32,981 nt of DNA, taken from an uncultured Colwellia sp. (GTDB taxonomy: Bacteria > Pseudomonadota > Gammaproteobacteria > Enterobacterales > Alteromonadaceae). Position 1 is the first letter of the stretch; every line of letters begins with the position of its first letter. A program made the position numbers and the translations under genes. Of the stretch, positions 18,851 to 27,165 are shown piece after piece. The notes under the pieces are model-generated. The model was not told the DNA's origin, ran no database searches, and saw nothing but the letters and a program-made list of their open reading frames with translations. The stretch spans positions 1 through 32,981 of the forward strand of contig CAJWZC010000037.1 in NCBI GenBank assembly GCA_913049915.1. The letters run 5' to 3'.

Positions 18851-19810
18851 CTAAGGCTGACTTAATTGAAAAGAAAGTAACCACTGATATAAATCGTCAC
18901 TGCTATAAACACGTGTCCAAGCGTCATGTCCTTTATCTTCGTGCACGGTAAATCGAATATTATCGTGGCCAAGCTCTTCTAAAGTATTTAAGCCAGCATA
19001 AAAGTATTTAATATTAACTGAAGTGTCTCTACCACCAGCGAATTGCCATACTGGAAGTTTATATTGAGCAATTGAAGGCATTAAACTAGGATGTCCCCAC
19101 CCTACTACAGGGGCAATTGCTGCAAATCGCTCTGGATATTTACTGGCTATATACCAGGTGCCGAAGCCGCCATAACTTAAACCAGACAAATAGGTTTTAT
19201 CCGTGTTTACTCGATACTTATTTTGTACTGTATCTAACATGTTGATTAAATCTGTCTCAAGCAATTCCCAACCTTGTGGCAATAAAGGGGCAACTTCGCT
19301 CATATCTGTCAGTGATGATATTCTTTTAAAATCAACTTGAGTTTTAAAAGTAGCACTTCGTTTTGGTACGCCATAACTAAGTCTTTTTGGAATATTATCT
19401 TTTAAACGGTTATCAATATAAGCAATACCTTTTTTATCCCAACCAAACATATGAAGCTGAGGGGATATAATAATAAAGGGTAGATCTTTTTTCTGCACCC
19501 AAGCCTCATATAGTGGTCCCTGCATCAAAACAAAATCTAATTCATTTTGACCATTACCTCGCTCACCATTACCATGTAAAAATAGTATCACAGGCCATTT
19601 TTTCTCAGGCTTATCATGATAAGCACGCGGTAAATAAATAAAATACTCGCGTTGGCTGTTATCAACACTCGATTGGTAAGCTTCGCGCAATAGCTGTTCT
19701 TCTGAAACCACTTTAGTTAAATCAGGTTGTTCTCCCTGCTGAACGCTATTATGAGCACAGGCGGTTAAGAGTAAAGTAAAGATTATTAATAAATATTTTA
19801 TCTTTTTCAT
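18851..19810 (-). CDS. CE1-like esterase lipoprotein (alpha/beta hydrolase)
   Basis: The 319-residue protein has a lipobox LLTAC (Cys18) and an alpha/beta hydrolase domain of the PHB-depolymerase/feruloyl-esterase (CE1-like) type. Visible features are the oxyanion segment LFLHGNGERG (77-86), FIIISPQ, the nucleophile elbow GLSYGGFG with Ser212, the acid in AGGRDTSV with Asp262, and the base in DKGHDAW with His295. Such esterases remove acyl groups (acetyl or hydroxycinnamoyl) from polysaccharides and help hydrolases reach the backbone. It lies between the lyase-family pseudogene (74 nt upstream) and the EEP gene (13 nt downstream), within a run of same-strand genes. Which acyl group it removes is unknown. 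Confidence 0.87.
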   Translation of the reverse strand: MKKIKYLLIIFTLLLTACAHNSVQQGEQPDLTKVVSEEQLLREAYQSSVDNSQREYFIYLPRAYHDKPEKKWPVILFLHGNGERGNGQNELDFVLMQGPLYEAWVQKKDLPFIIISPQLHMFGWDKKGIAYIDNRLKDNIPKRLSYGVPKRSATFKTQVDFKRISSLTDMSEVAPLLPQGWELLETDLINMLDTVQNKYRVNTDKTYLSGLSYGGFGTWYIASKYPERFAAIAPVVGWGHPSLMPSIAQYKLPVWQFAGGRDTSVNIKYFYAGLNTLEELGHDNIRFTVHEDKGHDAWTRVYSSDDLYQWLLSFQLSQP

Positions 19811-19884
19811 GGTATTCCTATAATAAGTACTAGGTAAAACTTTCTGATAGAGTGCTTTTATCCAAGGGCGTTATTTAACATCAT

Positions 19885-21027
19885 TTATTGTTTAGGAAGA
19901 TTAGCATGAGTGAGTGTTTCGTAAACAATATTCCAACATGTACGTATACTGTTAGGTCGAATCTTATTTATGATTAATTTTTGAGCATAAGGCAATTGAA
20001 TACCTTGTCGATTATGATAATGGTTAAACCCAATTTCCCAAGTATTAAAATAATTTTTACTGGCTTGAGTATTCTGACAAGTAGAAAAATTATTAGATAA
20101 CAATTGCTTTGCCAAAAGTTAAATGGCTGCGGTATAGCGTAATTTATTTTCACTATAAACGTCAACGCCTTGATTCCAAAATACTTCAGCGACATGTAAA
20201 GCCGAAGCCAAAGCATATTGAGAGTGATGGCCATTGTCTCGGCAAGTTTCTTGATTTAAGCCGTTTACCCATTGAGTAGGGTTTGACCAAAACTGATCTA
20301 AATTACCACCATCCCCCTGAACCGGAGTACCTCTACCATCTGAGGTTAAATAAAAATAGGCAAGATTTCGTTGTGCAAGTCGAGTAAGCGCCATATTAAA
20401 CCCCTCTTCATCATCATCATCATTAAAAACAGCGATTGAAATAAGTGTATCAATTTGGGTTAAATCAACATTGTCATTCCATGAGCTTGCGATAACTAGC
20501 TGTGAATAAAAAGCTTTTTTAAACATTAATTGAACATTTGAAATCTGGTTTTGAGACCAACCTTGATACGCTCTCATTAACTCGGCTGAGGAAGCGAAAA
20601 CACCACCAGTCCAGCCCGCTTGTAATTTGTCTTGATTGCTTACGCGAGTAAAGCTTTTAAAACCAGACCATGCATTGAGAATAGTAATCGCACGTGTAGC
20701 ATAGTCTTTATCCGTAATAACCCACATTAACGCAAGCGAGTATGCCGCTATGGCATCGTCGCGCATATCGGCAGATTCTTGATTGTTTTTTGAGTTCAGC
20801 GTTTGTAAAACGTGTGGTTTTTGGTTCAATAATACTGACTTTTTTAATTGGTTAAATTCAGCTAACCAAGGCTGTGTGTTCTTGGCAATTTGTTTTTTAA
20901 TAAAATCTATATTAGCTTTGTTATTTATAGCACTAGGATGCACAAAGACCCTAGCTGCATGTGTCATTTGTATAGATAAAACACAAAGAATAAACAGCAA
21001 TATAGCTACGAATTGTTGATTTTTCAT
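19885..21027 (-). pseudogene. Alginate-lyase-family protein interrupted by an in-frame TAA
   Basis: The frame encodes a signal peptide (1-25, ending THAA) and an alginate-lyase superfamily domain: WLAEFNQL, ALMWVITDKDYA..AI.ILNAW, ELMRAYQGW and CRDNGHHSQYALASALHVAE (262-281), the conserved His/Tyr motif region. After ...RYTAAI a TAA stop falls at 20119-20121. The same frame then continues for 77 codons with clear family sequence (LLAKQL, NTWEIGFNHYHNR, LPYAQKLI) to a second TAA at 19887-19885. So the break is one nonsense codon, probably GAA to TAA, as family members usually have Glu at a position like AMELLA. No frameshift is needed. It starts only 3 nt after the upstream gene. The family includes lyases for alginate and glucuronan-like polymers. 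A truncated but folded product or a sequencing error remains possible. Confidence 0.85.
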
Positions 21028-21030
21028 AGC

Positions 21031-22488
21031 TTATTGATCCACGTTAGTTACAACATCAATATTTACGCTAGGAATCAACCAAATATTTTTTTCAAAATCT
21101 ATTTTACCGTGCATTTGCTCAACGACCACTTGATCAATCACCTTAATAGCGCGTTGTGACATCATGCTAAAAGTATCTTCACCAACTTGATTCGGGGTAT
21201 GGTCAGGAAAGTTTCGCCGCGTTCGATGAATCCAATAATCCTCTGATAAAGTAGATTGATTAAATGCCTTAGCAATACCGTCTTTACCTATCATAAAGCC
21301 TAATAAACCACCCCACGTCGCTGCTGGGTTATCTGAGTCCCACCCAGCAAGAGTACCTATTTGAATGGTACGGACAATATCCCCTTCTCCGTAAAATAAG
21401 CTCACTAAACTAGCCGCAAAGTTAATACCAGCCTCAAAGGGATCTTTGTAAACATAACCATCATTACTATTAATTTGATAGCGCTGATATACCTGATCGC
21501 GAGTTTTCTCCCAGTTATCCTTATCTGGATTAGCCAAGTATGACTGTTTAACAAAATCATACATGAGTGCTGGAGTTGATCCCTCAGGTAAAACAGCACT
21601 GGCTTGCTCAGCCATAATTATCACTTGCTCTTTTAGTGAACGTGATAATTGCTGCTGACTAGCCAGTGCATGCATAACAATATAAAACTGAGAAATCCAG
21701 TAGGCATCATATTTTGCCGAAGCTCTTACGGGTAACTCTGCCATTTGTAGGGCTATATCAGGCCTTAGTGGTGCTAACAAACCAAAAATTTCAGTAGTTA
21801 ACTGTGCATCAATCATCATGTATTTGTTGTTATTTTTAGGCTCACTGGTGTTCGGAGGTAACATACCTTCAGCCATTAAAATTCTTACGCGTTGGTTAGA
21901 CTCCCATAAAAAGTTTTCTTTAACAGCTTTATCACTAGGAAATTTTTTATTTAAGGGCGCATCCTCTTCCGAGTAGGTGTGTGTTAACCAACCTTGTTGA
22001 ATTTGCTTGGCAGTAAGTAAGCTTGTTTGGTGAGCTTCATGCAAATACTGATACATGTATTCAATATCAGTATCATCGTCAGCTCCCCAAGCTTGTTGGT
22101 TATGGACAAAGAAAAAATCAATAGTATCGCTATGGGGAACGCCCTGCCCCCAAACAGCGGGTAAATCAGTACTCCCCCAGTCGTTGTCTGTATAAAAAGG
22201 CATGGTAGCAGGGCTACCAACTTTATCCATTTCGGTGATTAAACCGGTCCAATTAGCAATACTTTGCCCTAACCAAAAGCCATGTAATTTATCTTTATAA
22301 GCTGCTCTTGAAATTTGCCAATATTGAGGTGTTTTATGGTGACTAACAATCTCAGTAATATTATTTGACTCAGAAGTAGTAGTTTTGTTTTTACTAAGCG
22401 TGTTATTAGTCAAACTAGCAAAACTATCATTAACACATAAGCACAGTACAGCACATAACGACACACATAACGAAAATCTAGATTGCAT
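21031..22488 (-). CDS. Exported ADP-ribosylglycohydrolase-fold protein
   Basis: The start is placed at ATG 22488, with AGGTGA upstream; an ATG at 22545 would put 19 extra residues before the signal peptide. The 485-residue product has a signal peptide (about 1-24, ending DSFA). The mature part matches the ADP-ribosylglycohydrolase (ARH/DraG) fold: DKLHGFWLGQSIANW in place of the usual GDALG segment, ADDDTDIEY (136-144) for the TDDT motif, and GWDSDNPAATWGGLLG (382-397) for the GGDTDTNAA motif. The metal-coordinating Asp residues remain, but the neighbouring Thr is replaced. Export and placement among carbohydrate genes argue against protein de-ADP-ribosylation and for a glycan-related hydrolase role, as an inference. 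It ends 3 nt before the lyase pseudogene. Confidence 0.83.
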   Translation of the reverse strand: MQSRFSLCVSLCAVLCLCVNDSFASLTNNTLSKNKTTTSESNNITEIVSHHKTPQYWQISRAAYKDKLHGFWLGQSIANWTGLITEMDKVGSPATMPFYTDNDWGSTDLPAVWGQGVPHSDTIDFFFVHNQQAWGADDDTDIEYMYQYLHEAHQTSLLTAKQIQQGWLTHTYSEEDAPLNKKFPSDKAVKENFLWESNQRVRILMAEGMLPPNTSEPKNNNKYMMIDAQLTTEIFGLLAPLRPDIALQMAELPVRASAKYDAYWISQFYIVMHALASQQQLSRSLKEQVIIMAEQASAVLPEGSTPALMYDFVKQSYLANPDKDNWEKTRDQVYQRYQINSNDGYVYKDPFEAGINFAASLVSLFYGEGDIVRTIQIGTLAGWDSDNPAATWGGLLGFMIGKDGIAKAFNQSTLSEDYWIHRTRRNFPDHTPNQVGEDTFSMMSQRAIKVIDQVVVEQMHGKIDFEKNIWLIPSVNIDVVTNVDQ

Positions 22489-22543
22489 GGATTCACCTAC
22501 TTTCAAGTAATGATCATCAATAACCGTCGACTCAGCAATTATC

Positions 22544-22555
22544 AATAACGTTATT
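22544..22555. promoter_or_regulatory. Candidate operator upstream of the ADP-ribosylglycohydrolase gene
   Basis: AATAACGTTATT is a 12-bp palindrome with a central CG, 55 bp before the proposed start. LacI-type regulators often bind CG-centred palindromes, but this one is short and AT-rich. The remaining 22560-22746 gap shows no gene. Confidence 0.3.
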
Positions 22556-22746
22556 AATTTTTTATAAAGTGTATTTAGTTAATTTTATCAACAAAAAGAC
22601 AAAGGCACTTTAACAAGTAAACCTTTGCTTTAACAAAGTACGTATTAGCTTATTCTAACGAGTAGTTATAAATGTCGAAACATAGTTGGTATAGCTAATA
22701 TAACGTAACGCTAATAAGTTACTACTGATTAATTCATATCGATAAA

Positions 22747-25404
22747 CTATTGTTGATAAGTAAAACGCTCAGTCAGTACAATATTATTAAGTGAATTACC
22801 TAGTTGTACTTCAAATTCGCCTGATTCAGCCAACCAATTATTGATGTTTACATCCCAAAAAGATAAATCACGCTTTATTAATTCAATACTCACTCTTTTG
22901 TGTTCACCTGCCACTAAGTAAACTTTAGCAAAGCCTTTAAGCTCTCGAACTGGTCTATCAACACTGGCTTCTTTATCATGCAAGTACAATTGAACGACTT
23001 CAGCACCATCAACTAAACCGGTGTTAGTCACCTTAACTGTTACTGTAATTTTTTCGTCACCCGAAACTTTATTAGCTGATAGTTTAATATCTGATAAAGC
23101 GAAGTCGGTATAAGATAGGCCATGACCAAAAGTAAAGATTGGCTTTATATTTTGTTGCTCAAACCAACGATAACCAATGAATACACCTTCTGTATAAAGA
23201 CTTTCTTTCTCGTTATAATCATTTAACGCAATTGGCGCCGTATCTTCCAAACGTGCCGGTAAAGTAATTGGCATTTTACCACTGGGATTAACGACACCTG
23301 TTAACATATCTGCGAAAGCGCGACCTGCTTCCATACCGCCATACCAACCCCAAACAACCGCGTTAGCTTGCTCAACCCATGGCATTTCAACCGCAGAGCC
23401 TGCCACTAAAAACACAACCGTTTTTTCATTGGCGGTCAATAACTTACTGATAATTTCATCTTGAGAGTTAGGTAACTTCATATCTAAACGGTCAATAGAC
23501 TCTCTATCGTCCGCATGACTCAAGCCACCAAAATAAATAACGGCATCAGCTTTTTTCGCAGCGGCAATGTATTCAGCTTCAGGGGTAAACAACTCACCAG
23601 GAGCATCCCAACCTAAGACAAAACTATCATTACCTTCGTACTTAATCTCAAAATCATAACTTTCACCAGCCATTAACTGCATAGCTTTACTTAAACTAGC
23701 TAGTTTAGCGTTATTCAAATCAGCAGATTGCTCATAAGCAATAACCACTTGACCATTAACCGATAACTGAAAATCTCCTAAAGTTTCTGCTTTTAATTCG
23801 TGTTCACCAGAAACTAGCGGTTTAATTTTTCCCTTCATCGTGATGTACTGCGTATCTTCACCTTGTTTCGTAGCGAATTTAGAATCAACAATCCACGATT
23901 CTACACGTAAATCGGTTCTAGCTTTATCATTAAAGTACGAAACATTCCAAGCCGCTGTGCCTGTCCAATGGCGACTTTCAACATAATCACTGGCAATAGA
24001 AGTTAGCTTACTACTGCGGGCTCTCATAACGGTGATATTAACATCTTCACCAAAATGTTCTTTTAAACCGTATAATGGCGTAATTTCATGTAACGATTTA
24101 ACCTCTGAAGAACCACCGCCAGTACCATGTTTAGTGTCCGCATTTGGCCCAAGTACTAAAATATTTTTGATCAGCTTTTTATCCAGCGGTAACACTGGTT
24201 TAGTGCCCACCACATCATTTTTTAATAACACGATACCTTCAGCAGCAATTTTTCGTGCGGCATCTTGATGTGCTTGGGTGTTTCTCGCCCCAGGTAAACG
24301 GTTTTCATCGTACATACCTATGGTATGTTGTACCCTTAAAATACGGCGCGCTTTTTCATCCGCGAGTGACTCAGGAAGCTTGCCGGATTCAATCATTTCG
24401 AAAAAAGGTCTAGCTAAAAAGTAATCCTGATAATCATCAACTGCAGTACCCATTTCTAAATCTAGACCATTTACAGCAGCATCGTAGGTATTAATATCAA
24501 CATTCCAATCGGTAAGTAATACCCCTTGGTAGCCCCATTCGCCTTTTAAAATATCCATAACCAAATGCTTACTTTGGTTGGCATTGGTGCCATTATATTC
24601 GTTATAAGCACCCATCATACCCAATACATTAGCTTCTTTTACAGAAGCCTCAAAAGCCGGTAAATACACTTCTCGCAAGGTACGTTCGTCAGGTTTAGCA
24701 TTAACACCAGTACGATTTAATTCTTGGGTATTTAGGGCATAGTGCTTAACCGTAGCAGCCACATCATTTTCTTGAATGGCGATAATTTGTGGCACTACTA
24801 ATTTCGCCGCTAAAATAGGATCCTCCCCCATATACTCGAAGTTTCTACCATATAATGGTAAGCGCGCTAAATTAACCCCTGGTCCTAAAATAAAGTCTTT
24901 TTTTCTGTCTCGGGCTTCCGCCCCTAATACTTGACCATGCAAGCGTGCTATTTCAATATCCCAACTGGCAGCAACTGAGGTAAGATGAGGCAAATAGGTT
25001 GCATGATCGTTAGTCCAGCCGGCAGAGTTCCATGTGTCTCGCTCAATTTGGTGGCGAACCCCATGTGGCCCGTCTGACAACCACATTTCAGGAATACCAA
25101 CACGCTCAATAGCATTAATATGAAATTTACCACTGGCGTGCGCTAGTGATATCTTTTCAGGTAATGTCATTTTTGCAAGCATTGCTTCAACGTCAGTTTC
25201 AACCGAAGCAATACGAGCGGCTTTCGGGCTGTCACTTTCAAGTGCCACCACATCTTTTTGGCTACTTCCACAACCACTTAAGCCTGCAGTAAAGGTTAAA
25301 ACAGCAGAACAGATGAGAGAGTATTTAATAGTATTTTTCATAAGTATTTTTTTCATAGATATATTTTTCATAGGTTTCATAGGTTTCATAGGTATAGTGC
25401 TCAT
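22747..25404 (-). CDS. GH3 beta-glucosidase-like lipoprotein with PA14 domain
   Basis: The 885-residue enzyme probably releases glucose from the non-reducing ends of beta-glucooligosaccharides. It has a lipobox LSGC (Cys45), so it is anchored in a membrane and may act in the periplasm or at the surface. The GH3 N-domain (about 70-370) shows WLSDGPHGVR, KHYALN (220-225), and VLLTDW with nucleophile Asp299. A PA14 insertion (about 460-610) interrupts the C-domain, as in many GH3 beta-glucosidases. The C-domain has GLSHADDRESIDR with the likely acid/base Glu, and ends with a fibronectin III-like domain (about 800-880). AGGA lies 10 nt before ATG 25404. In-frame ATGs at codons 6, 9, 12, 17 and 22 come from a tandem repeat. 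A perfect LacI-type operator lies upstream. Confidence 0.93.
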   Translation of the reverse strand: MSTIPMKPMKPMKNISMKKILMKNTIKYSLICSAVLTFTAGLSGCGSSQKDVVALESDSPKAARIASVETDVEAMLAKMTLPEKISLAHASGKFHINAIERVGIPEMWLSDGPHGVRHQIERDTWNSAGWTNDHATYLPHLTSVAASWDIEIARLHGQVLGAEARDRKKDFILGPGVNLARLPLYGRNFEYMGEDPILAAKLVVPQIIAIQENDVAATVKHYALNTQELNRTGVNAKPDERTLREVYLPAFEASVKEANVLGMMGAYNEYNGTNANQSKHLVMDILKGEWGYQGVLLTDWNVDINTYDAAVNGLDLEMGTAVDDYQDYFLARPFFEMIESGKLPESLADEKARRILRVQHTIGMYDENRLPGARNTQAHQDAARKIAAEGIVLLKNDVVGTKPVLPLDKKLIKNILVLGPNADTKHGTGGGSSEVKSLHEITPLYGLKEHFGEDVNITVMRARSSKLTSIASDYVESRHWTGTAAWNVSYFNDKARTDLRVESWIVDSKFATKQGEDTQYITMKGKIKPLVSGEHELKAETLGDFQLSVNGQVVIAYEQSADLNNAKLASLSKAMQLMAGESYDFEIKYEGNDSFVLGWDAPGELFTPEAEYIAAAKKADAVIYFGGLSHADDRESIDRLDMKLPNSQDEIISKLLTANEKTVVFLVAGSAVEMPWVEQANAVVWGWYGGMEAGRAFADMLTGVVNPSGKMPITLPARLEDTAPIALNDYNEKESLYTEGVFIGYRWFEQQNIKPIFTFGHGLSYTDFALSDIKLSANKVSGDEKITVTVKVTNTGLVDGAEVVQLYLHDKEASVDRPVRELKGFAKVYLVAGEHKRVSIELIKRDLSFWDVNINNWLAESGEFEVQLGNSLNNIVLTERFTYQQ
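25366..25392. repeat. (TTTCATAGG)3 tandem repeat in the GH3 start region
   Basis: Three exact 9-bp units; on the coding strand each reads CCTATGAAA and adds an in-frame ATG (Pro-Met-Lys). Partial copies flank it. It lengthens the n-region of the signal peptide in-frame. Confidence 0.9.
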
Positions 25405-25427
25405 AGATAGATTATCCTAAACAGGGA

Positions 25428-25441
25428 TGTAAGCGCTTACA
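25428..25441. promoter_or_regulatory. LacI-family operator TGTAAGCGCTTACA
   Basis: A perfect 14-bp palindrome with a CG centre, 24 bp upstream of the GH3 start. It has the standard form of a LacI/GalR-type site for sugar regulators. At this distance it would overlap the promoter or leader of the GH3 gene. No lacI gene lies within the window. Confidence 0.85.
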
Positions 25442-25498
25442 CTGCAAGATAAAGATAATTACTATATAAACTTTTATTAAGTTAAATAACGAATTAAC

Positions 25499-27022
25499 TT
25501 ATGCTTTACAATTTTCATTTATAAAGTCAGTTTGTAATGGCATTACATCAACGGACTTTTGAATAACTTTATGTATATGCTTTAAACGATTATCAATATC
25601 TTCGTCTGTTAGTGCATCGACAAAAGGATGATAACCAGACGGTACTAAACCCTGACCATTCATAACAGATAACCAAGAGGTTTCATTAAACAGTTCGTTA
25701 TCCTCCCGGTAAATACGGCCATTAGCTTGATATAAATCTATTTTAGCTTGTAAGCGTTCAGATACTTTCATACTTTGACAATGACGCCAAAATTCAGAGT
25801 CGTCTCTGTCAGTGACTTTGTAATGTAATACAATAAAATCACGGATATATTCGAGCTCAGTTTTTGATTGTTTATTGAACGTATCAATGTCTATTTGATT
25901 AAATCCTTGATGAGGAAATAGCGCCATTAATTTAGCAATAGCCGATTGAATTAAATGCAAGCCAGTAGATTCAAGTGGTTCTACAAAGCCCGCAGACAAG
26001 CCAATAGCAACACAGTTTTTGTTCCAAGTTTTTTTACGAATTCCTGTTTTCCAACGTAAAAAGTTAGGTTTACCTATTACTTCACCCTCTAACTGGGCGG
26101 TTAATATATCAACAGCTTCTTCATCACTTATGTATTTACTTGGATAAACATAACCATTACCGATTCGATGTTGCAGTGGGATTCGCCATATCCATCCAGC
26201 CTTTTGAGCTTTCGACTGGGTAAAAGGATACAATTTATCGGGGTCTTTGGGTTTACACGGTATAGCTACTGCACTGTCGCAAGGTAATAAATCACTCCAA
26301 TCTTCAAAGCCAGTATTGAGCGCTTTTTCAATGAGTAAGCCTTTAAAACCACTGCAGTCAATGAAAAGGTCGGCATTTATTCGTTGTCCATCTTCTAATA
26401 TAACACTGTCAATGAAACCATCGCTATCGCGTAAGGAAACATCAACAACCTTACCTTCAGTTCTAGTTACACCACGCTTTTCAGCAAATTTTCGTAAATA
26501 TTTTGCATAAAGTGTCGCATCAAAATGAAAAGCGTAATTAATATCTGATAACGGCGAGTCGCCCATATTTTGAGAACGCATAAACTTACCTTCCCTAGCT
26601 GCTACTGCGGCTAATGAGTATTGTTCAAGATCTGGAGCAAGGCCCTGGTTAAACATTTTTAACCAGTAATGGTGAAATTGAATGGCGTGCATGCTACGCC
26701 CATGATCACCAAAGGGGTGCATATAGCCCCCCTTTTTTTTATTCCAATTTAAAAACTCAATACCTAACTTGAAGGTGCCTTGTGTTTGTTTAACAAATTC
26801 ATTTTCATCAATACCAAGGATTTTGTTAAATAAGGATATTTGAGGGATAGTTGCTTCACCTACTGAAACGGTATTGATTTGATCTGATTCAATTAATTGA
26901 ATCTTACAATAATTTTTCCCTAACACTTTTGCTAACGCTGCTGCAGTCATCCAGCCTGCAGAGCCACCACCAACGATGACAACCTTATTTATTTTTTGTT
27001 GCTTATTTTCTCCTACAGTCAT
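25499..27022 (-). CDS. Flavin-dependent (tryptophan-type) halogenase
   Basis: The 507-residue protein belongs to the PrnA/RebH family, which uses FADH2, oxygen and halide to halogenate aromatic compounds. It shows the FAD motif VVIVGGGSAGW (14-24), VGEATIP (54-60), the catalytic lysine in GTFK (Lys85), the halogenase motif WxWxIP (Trp277-Pro282), FIDCSGF and EPLESTG (348-354). These key elements match RebH in order and spacing. There is no signal peptide, so it acts in the cytoplasm. It starts within an ATGA overlap with a possible small ORF and follows the TonB-dependent receptor. Halogenases of this type next to TonB-dependent receptor genes are known in Xanthomonas and Caulobacterales, where the natural substrate is usually uncertain. 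It is probably not for free tryptophan. Confidence 0.9.
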   Translation of the reverse strand: MTVGENKQQKINKVVIVGGGSAGWMTAAALAKVLGKNYCKIQLIESDQINTVSVGEATIPQISLFNKILGIDENEFVKQTQGTFKLGIEFLNWNKKKGGYMHPFGDHGRSMHAIQFHHYWLKMFNQGLAPDLEQYSLAAVAAREGKFMRSQNMGDSPLSDINYAFHFDATLYAKYLRKFAEKRGVTRTEGKVVDVSLRDSDGFIDSVILEDGQRINADLFIDCSGFKGLLIEKALNTGFEDWSDLLPCDSAVAIPCKPKDPDKLYPFTQSKAQKAGWIWRIPLQHRIGNGYVYPSKYISDEEAVDILTAQLEGEVIGKPNFLRWKTGIRKKTWNKNCVAIGLSAGFVEPLESTGLHLIQSAIAKLMALFPHQGFNQIDIDTFNKQSKTELEYIRDFIVLHYKVTDRDDSEFWRHCQSMKVSERLQAKIDLYQANGRIYREDNELFNETSWLSVMNGQGLVPSGYHPFVDALTDEDIDNRLKHIHKVIQKSVDVMPLQTDFINENCKA

Positions 27023-27144
27023 ATTACCTCCCAGAAACGTATGAATAAAAATGTAGCTACTATTCCAAGAAAAATAGTGGCGACTAAGGGGTGATAAGTG
27101 TCGATGTCATCAAAATCCCCAAAATAGTTAGGGGTAACAGTAAT
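27019..27144 (-). CDS. Possible 41-residue membrane peptide between receptor and halogenase
   Basis: In the frame that follows the receptor stop there are 48 open codons ending in a TGA that overlaps the halogenase ATG (ATGA). The translation has a polar acidic stretch NYFGDFDDIDTYH and then one strong transmembrane helix (LVATIFLGIVATFLFI), and ends FWEVI. No ATG, GTG or TTG is in frame; an ATT at 27144 with AGGGG upstream is the best start, so the coordinates assume that. The composition looks like a real protein, and the coupling is suggestive, but the missing start codon keeps this tentative. Confidence 0.35.
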   Translation of the reverse strand: MTVTPNYFGDFDDIDTYHPLVATIFLGIVATFLFIRFWEVI

Positions 27145-27157
27145 TGCTACCCCTAGC
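27127..27157 (-). terminator. Hairpin between receptor and halogenase genes
   Basis: GTTAGGGGTA (27127-27136) pairs with TACCCCTAGC (27148-27157) over an 11-nt loop, with one G-T pair, directly after the receptor stop. The downstream T run is weak (CTATTTT), which suits partial termination that lowers halogenase expression relative to the receptor. Confidence 0.55.
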
Positions 27158-27165
27158 AGAGCTCC

